From assembly GCA_009602725.1 (NCBI GenBank), contig WELB01000149.1, positions 147,501 through 185,102 of the forward strand: a stretch of 37,602 nucleotides of DNA. Direction: 5' to 3'. Position 1 is the first letter of the stretch, and each line of letters begins with the position of its first letter. Below the pieces are notes generated by a model that was not told the origin of the DNA, searched no databases, and saw nothing but the letters and a program-made list of their open reading frames with translations. Shown here one piece after another: positions 31,571-37,602 of this stretch. The position numbers were made by a program, and so were the translations under genes. This DNA comes from Spirogloea muscicola (lineage: Eukaryota > Streptophyta > Zygnematophyceae > Spirogloeales > Spirogloeaceae).

Positions 31571-32342
31571 TCTCATTCTCATGGGCACCGCCTGCCTCTC
31601 TTTTTGTCACGAGCGGCGCCAGCAGCCGGGAGCTCTGCCTTTTGGAGTGGACCCGACCTAGGGTTGACATGGCGACACCGCCGCTGCTGCAGCAGCAACT
31701 AGCGGCGACGCGCGCCCGCTGCAGAGCGTGCCAAGAGGGCTCGGTCGTGGACAAGAGGCGAACCAGCAACCAGGAGGACTTACCTTGAGGACTCAGTGGG
31801 CAGACCTGTAGTTCAGCATGCCCCCAAGGCAAGTTTGTGCCTCGTGTGACGACGCACATTTCTTTAGCAATACCCCGGATGGTTGCTTATGGTGTGGCAT
31901 GTTCTATCTTTCTGCGCCGTTTGCTTGCGACATTGCATATGAGGCGTTGCGCCTCGATGTAGATGTTGGCTCCTTCAGACCTTGTCCTTGTCGAACTTCC
32001 TGCATCTTGCGGATGTTGGCTCCTTCGGAATCTGTCCTTTCCGAATGTGCGACTGAGCTGGCTTGTGCCAGATCGCTTGTCACTTATTCTTCTTATTGTT
32101 AGGGTTATAGCTACTACTACACTGTCATCCTCCTCTCAAGACAGACATTCAAAATAGGCTGTGTTTAAAGTCGTTTGTTGATGTACTCCTGACTCATTTA
32201 TATTGCGCTGTCAAAATGTGAGTTGCAACTCTTGTCATTGGAGCACTTTCTTCAACTGGCCCCAGAGAATGGGAAGAAGAGTTGCTTGATGCACCTGACA
32301 TATTCCAGCCATGCTCGTGGTGGCAGGCGTGGCTCACAATAG
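31571..32342. other. No confirmed gene
   Basis: A GC-rich island (31610-31770) has an ATG at 31669 opening a 39-codon frame, but there is no similarity to support it. GATGTTGGCTCCTTC occurs at 31963 and 32013, a weak 50-base direct repeat. 32250-32342 may be an upstream part of the decayed ORF described next, in another frame. Confidence 0.35.
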
Positions 32343-33562
32343 AGAGGGGGCATAACGAATCCAGGCCGCCTGGGAGCTTATTCTTCAGACAGTGATGACT
32401 GTGAGGGACAAAGTCGTCCACCCTTTGGTGCACCAACAGGAGGCAAGTATTTGCTAGGTCCTCAGGTGTCTCAGGAGCACCGCCCAAGAAGCGAGGATAA
32501 GACAAAGATGTCCAGCACGGCTCTCAAGGACTCTTTGTCAGCCGCCTTCATACAATCAGAAGTCTGGGCTGAAATGCCAGAATGTTTGCTTCCATTAACG
32601 GAAGCAGGTCTTGATACTGTAGCGATGATGACATACAATGCCTTATATGGCAAGGCCCAGAATCTACCCAGGCATCTGACACCTGGTGAATGGCGCATCT
32701 TCTGCTTCTTCCTTCTGAAGGCAGTGAAGCTGTTGAATCATCTCCAAGTTGGCGACCGGTCCATTGGCCAGGCTGCCTTTTCATTATGCATGACACTTGG
32801 GGAGGTTCGGACTCCAGCGCCAATAGCAGAGTATCTTGCCAGATGCATGGCAAGGAAATCCTATGGAGTTAGGTACTGGGCGCTATTTGAGAGCTACACC
32901 AATGGTCAAGCTGACAGAGGTGATAGCTACCATCTTGTGGATTTTACCTTCCTTTGGGCTATGGTCCAAGATGAGTACAGTGGCAACCTACAGAATTATC
33001 GTGCCTATGAGGTTGCTGATGTTGACCCTGCTAGAAAAATTGGAGGTAGGAGGTTTGGGGTTGAACTTTCAACCCAAGCGACGCAGGTGGCTCCTGACGA
33101 TGCACGACCAATACTTGCCGGCATAAAGTGGAGCCATGCTCTCTTAAGAAGGTGGATCGTGCCCTCTACTATGTAAAGCAATGTGATCGTGATCTGCAAT
33201 TTCTTAAGTTGAACTTCTCCATGCTGGCTATTAGACCTCCTAGGGTAGTAAAGGCACCAGTGACGGTGCTTATTTCAGAATCCAGCGACCATGGTAAAAT
33301 TGTGAGTAGGAGTCCCTTCAAGATGAGTGAGGTTCTGCTGGATTCCCTTTTTGGAATTCATGAAAGCAGGGATGCAGCAAGTGTTGCAGGTGCTTGTATG
33401 GATATAGCCCTCAAAGGCAAAGCTCCTGAAATTTTCCAAGCTCGTTCCGCACCATTCAAAGCGTTGCTTCGGAACAGAGAGCATTGTCTGAATAAGATTA
33501 TACTGGCTATGTTTGAACTATTCAAGCACTCACAGAAGCTAGTCGGACTAGGGAGATGGTGA
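32343..33562 (+). pseudogene. Unidentified low-GC ORF with a frameshift
   Basis: One frame is open from 32343 to TAA 33174-33176. A second frame (from about 33128 to TGA 33560-33562) continues with the same protein-like character. The two join if one base is lost or gained near 33125-33155, giving roughly 400 residues. The ATG at 32508 (MSSTALKDSLSAAF) is the likely start. There are no introns, and GC content and third-position use are clearly lower than in the other genes here. Visible segments include ECLLPLTEAGLDTVAMMTYN, RSIGQAAFSLCMTLGE, KSYGVRYWALFESYTNGQAD and EIFQARSAPFKALLRNREHC. The sequence is mostly helical-looking and lacks any catalytic motif I know. It could be from a transposon or an integrated virus of the alga, or a lost host gene. 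Confidence 0.5.
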
Positions 33563-34032
33563 AAACTAGTCCGCCCCCCTGTAAAAAGCAACTACTGTCA
33601 ACCCTGTCTAAGCTTATCCTCCATGAGCTAATATCCCTGTATAACGTTATCAAATCTTGGCAAACCGAGCAGGTCATGTACATCGTAAGAAGTCCTGTTT
33701 ATTGTTATGAATCTGCTTATCGTTATATAAACCTCCCCAACCGACCGTATAAGCTTAGACAGGGTTTACTGTATATACTCAAAGGACGCTTGACAGTTTG
33801 CCTACTAGGTTCTGCTAGTCCCATGCATGGTCTTGTGCGACAACGCACTGGTCAACAAATGTCTGGTCCAATGAAATGCCCTCCAAGGAGAGCTCGTGGA
33901 TTGAAGCAAGAAGCGGCTCAATAAAGGAGAGGAGTGTACCAATGGAACTTCCTCCACAGTGGCCAATGACTGTGACTGGACGCAGCAAGATGAGGTATAA
34001 GCTGCTCAGGAGAGAAGGCGCGCGGAGCAGAT
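33563..34032. other. No gene seen
   Basis: Mixed sequence after the decayed ORF. Short open frames on both strands lack similarity. Confidence 0.45.
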
Positions 34033-35074
34033 AGCGCATGAAATGAAAGGGAGGCCAATTCAAGCCAACACGCTGTTGAGGAGGAGGAGATGGCTGTAAA
34101 GGTACCCGGCCCAGGAAGACACTCAAGACTTCTCAGACACTCATTTGGCGCATAGCATGTCCAAGCATGCTACACTGGCCAGTGCGACACGCTCACTTTC
34201 CTTCTTTTCTTCCTCCCCAATCTCATGCATTATCTTAATGCAAGCCAGTCACAGCCAGTGCCGCTACTTATTGATGCAGCTAAGAAGAGGAATCGAGCTT
34301 CTTAAACGGGAAGAGGGCTTTCTTGTCCGCAATTGGCTCTTGACAAGGGCTTCAGTGCGGGGCAAATGGTACAGATAGTGGCTCTCCCAAAGGCGGCAAT
34401 GGCTGTGAAGAGCCAGCCCGAAAAGAATGACAAGGTACAGGGGCAGTTGGCCGTGAAGAAAAGCTACCCTAGAGTAGACACTTGAGAAGCACCCACTGCC
34501 CTCCTGCAAGGGCAGTGGCTGTGAGGGGACTAGCCGGAGAAGAACTTTGAGAAGCATGTAATTTTGTGTGAAATTATTTGACGGACAGTGTCTGCAGAGA
34601 TTGGAAAGTTACAAAGAGGGCAGCAGTGAACGCCGACTCGGCACACTGAGCATTGCGGCCATGTGTTTATAAGACCACGAGCATGTGGGCTTGTGTCAGG
34701 AAGTTGGCAGAAGTTGAACATGATTGCTTACTAGCTGAGTGATGGCTCGTTGGTCACTGAATGGTTTACTTAAGATTGAAAACGCTTCCAGTAGAGGGCG
34801 ATGGCTGTGAATGGCCAGCCCAATGTACGAATGAACAAAGTCCTTTCGTAGAGAAGGGAGCTCTTCTGAAAGGGGGCGGGGCCTGTGAATGGCCAGCCCA
34901 GAAAGAGTGGACGAGCTCCAAAGAGAAAGCGCTAAAGCACACTGAGTAATCAAGTCCCCACGACGAGGCACTCACCAGTAACCTATGCTAAGCAGCCGCA
35001 GATCGGAGAACACAGTCTCCTGGTAGCGTAGCTGGTCCTCTGGCCAGAGCCAGAGCTGTGCAGGAAGGAAAGAG
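34033..35074 (-). mobile_element. Cluster of LINE 3' ends
   Basis: Module GCGCATGAAATGAAAGGGAG at 34034. Repeated 3' UTR units include GGCAATGGCTGTGAAGAGCC (34393), GGCGATGGCTGTGAATGGCC (34797) and GCCTGTGAATGGCCAGCCCA (34880). Near 34978, AACCTATGCTAAGCAGCCGC with CAGATCGGAGAACACAG is the reverse complement of the coding end. Several 5'-truncated copies lie head to tail. Confidence 0.65.
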
Positions 35075-36155
35075 AGAAGTGGCACTCCTAATGGGGGCAA
35101 GGGCTGCGAAAAGCCAGCCCAAAAAGAATTGACAAAGGTTTGGAGGAGCCTACAGCGATTTAGCAGCTACAAAGGGGCCGGGAGACGCTATGTCAGAACA
35201 GGGGGAGGATGGATCACTCAGTAGGTACGAGTGAGTAGCCTCAGATCCGACAGACTAGCTGCTGGGAATCTATCCGCCTAACGAAAGCCGGAGGTTGCAG
35301 CGAGAGCACGGCCAGCATGCAGATGCAGAGCGTGGGCCATGGACCGCTGGAGGGATACTGACAACTTCATGCGATATACCTGAGCCCACGAGCCAGCTGC
35401 GTTAAAGTCAGCCGGCTCGCCGCGCCTACGGGACTCAGCGCACCGCGCAAGCCTGGCCAGCAGGTCGAGCCACTGGGACCCAAGAGCCCCGTGCACGTCC
35501 ACAGCCAGGGGGACGAATTCATCTGTATCCGGGTGATCGGCGTGCTTGGCCGCCTTGCTGCGAGCCGCCTTCGCCGCAGCGTGGCCAGCCCGCGAGGCAG
35601 AGAGCCCCGGGTTGGAGCGGTCGACCAAATCAGTGGTGATCACGTTGGCGATGATGCGCGCGCCGCCGCCCGGCGTTGACGCTACCAGGTCGACACGGCG
35701 CGTGAAGGAAAGGGCTCGCCCATTGTGCAGCCATCGCGCGACCGGCACGCAGAGTCAAGACGCGTGTCGGTGACCGCTGTAGCGAGACCCAACAGGCGCG
35801 TGCGATACACCTGAGCGAGAGAGCTTGCTGCATTGAAGTCAGCCAGCAGGAGAAGTGGCACTCCCAATGGGGGCAAGGGCTGCGAAAAGCCAGCCCAAAA
35901 AGAATTGACAAAGGTTCGAAGGGGCCGAAAAAGCGTGGAGCAGCTACAAAGGGGACTGAGCAGGGAGCGAGGGCCGTGAATAGCCAGCCCACAAAAGAAT
36001 TGACAAAAGAGTGCGCATGAAATGAAAGGGTGGCCATATTCAAGCCAAGGAAGGAGGTCCACAGCGAAAGAGCTCGCCCATAGGAAAGAAGAAGTGGCAC
36101 TCCCAATGGGGGCAAGGGCTGCGAAAAGCCAGCCCAAAAAGAATTCACAAAGGTT
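35075..36155. repeat. Three copies of a 65-bp LINE 3' UTR unit
   Basis: AGAAGTGGCACTCCnAATGG followed by GGGCAAGGGCTGCGAAAAGC, CAGCCCAAAAAGAATTnACA and AAGGTT occurs at 35075-35140, 35850-35916 and 36089-36155 with only single-base differences. Each copy contains the inverted LINE 3' UTR hairpin motif. Confidence 0.85.
35199..35850 (-). pseudogene. LINE C-terminal domain, two abutting copies
   Basis: Minus strand 35700-35278 is one open frame: DLVASTPGGGARIIANVITT, SRAGHAAAKAARSKAAKHAD, HPDTDEFVPLAVDVHGALGS, QWLDLLARLARCAESRRRGE, SWAQVYRMKLSVSLQRSMAH. The frame then breaks before the SDLRLLTRTY ending (stop 35218-35220). Immediately upstream, 35850-35705 is a second, different copy of the last part (ADFNAASSLAQVYRTRLLGL). 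This is the longest example of the nuclease-like C-terminus in the window. Confidence 0.8.
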
Positions 36156-36210
36156 CAGAGGGGCCTAAGAGCGGTGAGCAGCTACAAAGGGGCCTGAGGA
36201 TGCTATGGTA

Positions 36211-36260
36211 AAACAGGGGGAGGATGGACCACTCAGTAAGTACGAGTGAGGAGCCTCAGA
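36211..36260 (-). mobile_element. 50-bp LINE 3' stub
   Basis: ACAGGGGGAGGATGGACCAC through GAGGAGCCTCAG matches only the last 50 bases of the copies at 15180 and 35202, then stops. This is an extreme 5' truncation. Confidence 0.7.
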
Positions 36261-36449
36261 GGAAAGAGGGGCTGGCAAAGCCAGCACAAAAAGAATGGAC
36301 AATGTCCAAAGCCAAAGAAAGAGGTGCCGAAAAAGAAGAAGAAGAGGTGCCGAAAAGAAAGGGCTCGCCCATAGAGGAAAAGGACTACACTACCAAGCTC
36401 GACTCCGCTCATTATTTTTTGGGCTGGCTGTTCCAGCCCCTATCCTCAA

Positions 36450-37602
36450 TGGACATCAGGGCTGACAAGTGCTGTGCCTGGTCCCCGGCAGGTCCCCTGC
36501 CAGCCCACCTGGGCCTGCCCGTGGGCTGCCAGACACCGGCCGAGGGCCTCACTCTCCTCGGCGTCCCCCTGGGCGCACCTGCCTTCGTGTCGGAGCAGCT
36601 GCAGGGGCGGCTGCAGGACCACCTCCGGCCGGCGGGCCGCCTGCACACGCTGAACGACATGCAGCTGGCAACCGCCATGCTGACCCGGTGCATCGCGCAG
36701 CGGCCCCACTACCTGGCCCGCACCGTCCTTCCCTCACCGGGGTGACGGCAGCGTATGAGGCCTTCGACACCGGCATCATGGCGGCCGCAGCCTCCCTCGT
36801 GCAGCACCCGGCGTTCCTCACCACCCAAGCTGCGCAGCTGCAGGCCAGCCTGCCGATCAGTCGTGGCGGCTTGGGATGCCGCTCAGTTGCCCGCGTCTGT
36901 GAGGCGGCCTTCCTGGGAAGCTGGGCGCAGGTGGCCGCCCCCATGTGTCAGCGGTTCCTCGTGCACGGACAACGCGCCCTGGAGCGGGCGGCAGCCGATG
37001 TGGAGACAGGCCAACTCCCCTTCCAAGTCGCCCTCCGCACTGCCCGCGACAGGCTCCTGCAGGTCCACCCCAACATGTCCGAGCAGACTGTTCCTTTCCG
37101 GCACCTCGCCCACACTCCAGACCTGCGGGCTCAGGCACGCTTCACGGCGTTGGTCGAGAAGGCGGCCTCCGACCAGGCGGTGGAGCTTCTCCCTCCGTCT
37201 GACGTTCGCGGGCGTGCTCGGCTTCTCTCCGCCTCTTCCCCTGGGGCGGCGGCGTGGCTCCAAGCGCTCCCACTCTATGCCGCACTTACCATGCCCGACG
37301 AGGTCTACCGGACGGCGGTGCATCGGCTCTTGGGGCTCCTCCCTCCCTGCCTTACAGGTGTCACACAGTGCGAGTGCGGCGCCCGGCACGCCGACCCTGC
37401 GGAGCTGGCCGCGCACATGCTCCGTTGCGCCCACGGAGGCGAGAGGACCGCTTCCCATGATCTTTTGCGCGATGGTATGCAGGGGGTGTTCATAGAGGCG
37501 GGCTTCAAGGTGGCGGTGGAGTGCTCCTCAGTCATGCCCATCCTGCGGGGCGAGGACGGCCGGTCGCACACCCGGCGCGCCGACCTGGTCGCTATCCCGC
37601 CC
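36450..37602 (+). pseudogene. LINE protein: end of reverse transcriptase, zinc knuckle and start of nuclease-like domain
   Basis: The first frame (36450-36745) reads KCCAWSPAGPLP, GLTLLGVPLGAPAFVSEQLQ and DMQLATAMLTRCIAQRPHYL, the region after the polymerase active site of non-LTR reverse transcriptases. It ends in TGA at 36743. One frame over, 287 codons are open from 36742 to the window edge: AYEAFDTGIM, PISRGGLGCRSV, AAFLGSWAQV, LPFQVALRTARDRLL, ARLLSASSPGAAAWLQALP, CECGARHADPAELAAHMLRC (zinc-knuckle-like C-C-H-C), HGGERTASHDLLRDGM and TRRADLVAIPP, where the nuclease-like domain begins. The catalytic YADD-type motif is missing because the copy starts at a junction with 3' UTR sequence near 36450. 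A one-base change in the G run near 36741 breaks the frame. Confidence 0.85.

Noticed and set aside
36224-36449. Charged protein rich in KEEEEVPKRKG upstream of the LINE fragment
   Set aside because: The frame crosses LINE 3' UTR hairpin units and simple GAA-rich sequence; it has no start context or similarity.

Overview
The window looks like nuclear DNA of a green alga, most likely a trebouxiophyte (Coccomyxa/Chlorella-like) chlorophyte. The organism call is inference. It rests on GC-rich coding exons split by many short, more AT-rich GT-AG introns, plant-type CCCTAAA-like degenerate telomeric motifs, plant-type versions of FAX/TMEM14 and ABHD18, and many LINE remnants. It is a draft assembly: there is a 113-N gap at 10926-11038 and single Ns at 853 and 7160. 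Gene models were built by hand from splice sites, reading phase and family similarity.

Host genes, left to right: a four-helix FAX/TMEM14 protein (1156-1882, +); a class I small heat-shock protein (3018-3761, -); a plant-type ABHD18 alpha/beta hydrolase whose N-terminus is lost at an N (6444-7159, -); an O6-alkylguanine-DNA alkyltransferase with an apparent 1-base frameshift near its end (8252-9222, +); an orphan C-terminal exon (9535-9650, -); an F-box/LRR protein in seven exons (11093-14001, +); a very large secreted CEMIP/TMEM2-like protein in 23 exons (17432-25715, +); and a secreted Ala/Pro-rich protein with three exact 240/246/252-bp repeats (27909 to about 29926, +). A low-GC, frameshifted, unidentified ORF lies at 32343-33562.

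Most of the remaining sequence is 3' ends of related non-LTR retrotransposons, in both orientations and often nested: 1-835, 4394-5480, 7440-7530, 9905-10400, 14369-16400, 26464-27560, 30560-31570 and 34033-37602. They share a C-terminal protein domain ending in a motif like SDLRLLTRGY-stop. This is followed by a 3' UTR holding a GGGCTGG...CCAGCCC hairpin and a GGGCGAGC motif. The longest stretch (36742-37602) is 287 open codons running off the right edge. One 162-bp 3'-end copy has a perfect 10-bp target-site duplication, and its unoccupied site is preserved elsewhere in the window.

The host genes do not form a pathway. The two most notable loci are the CEMIP-like protein, which carries three C-terminal beta-sandwich repeats and a MopE-type motif, and the retroelement family, whose boundaries can be read from the sequence itself.
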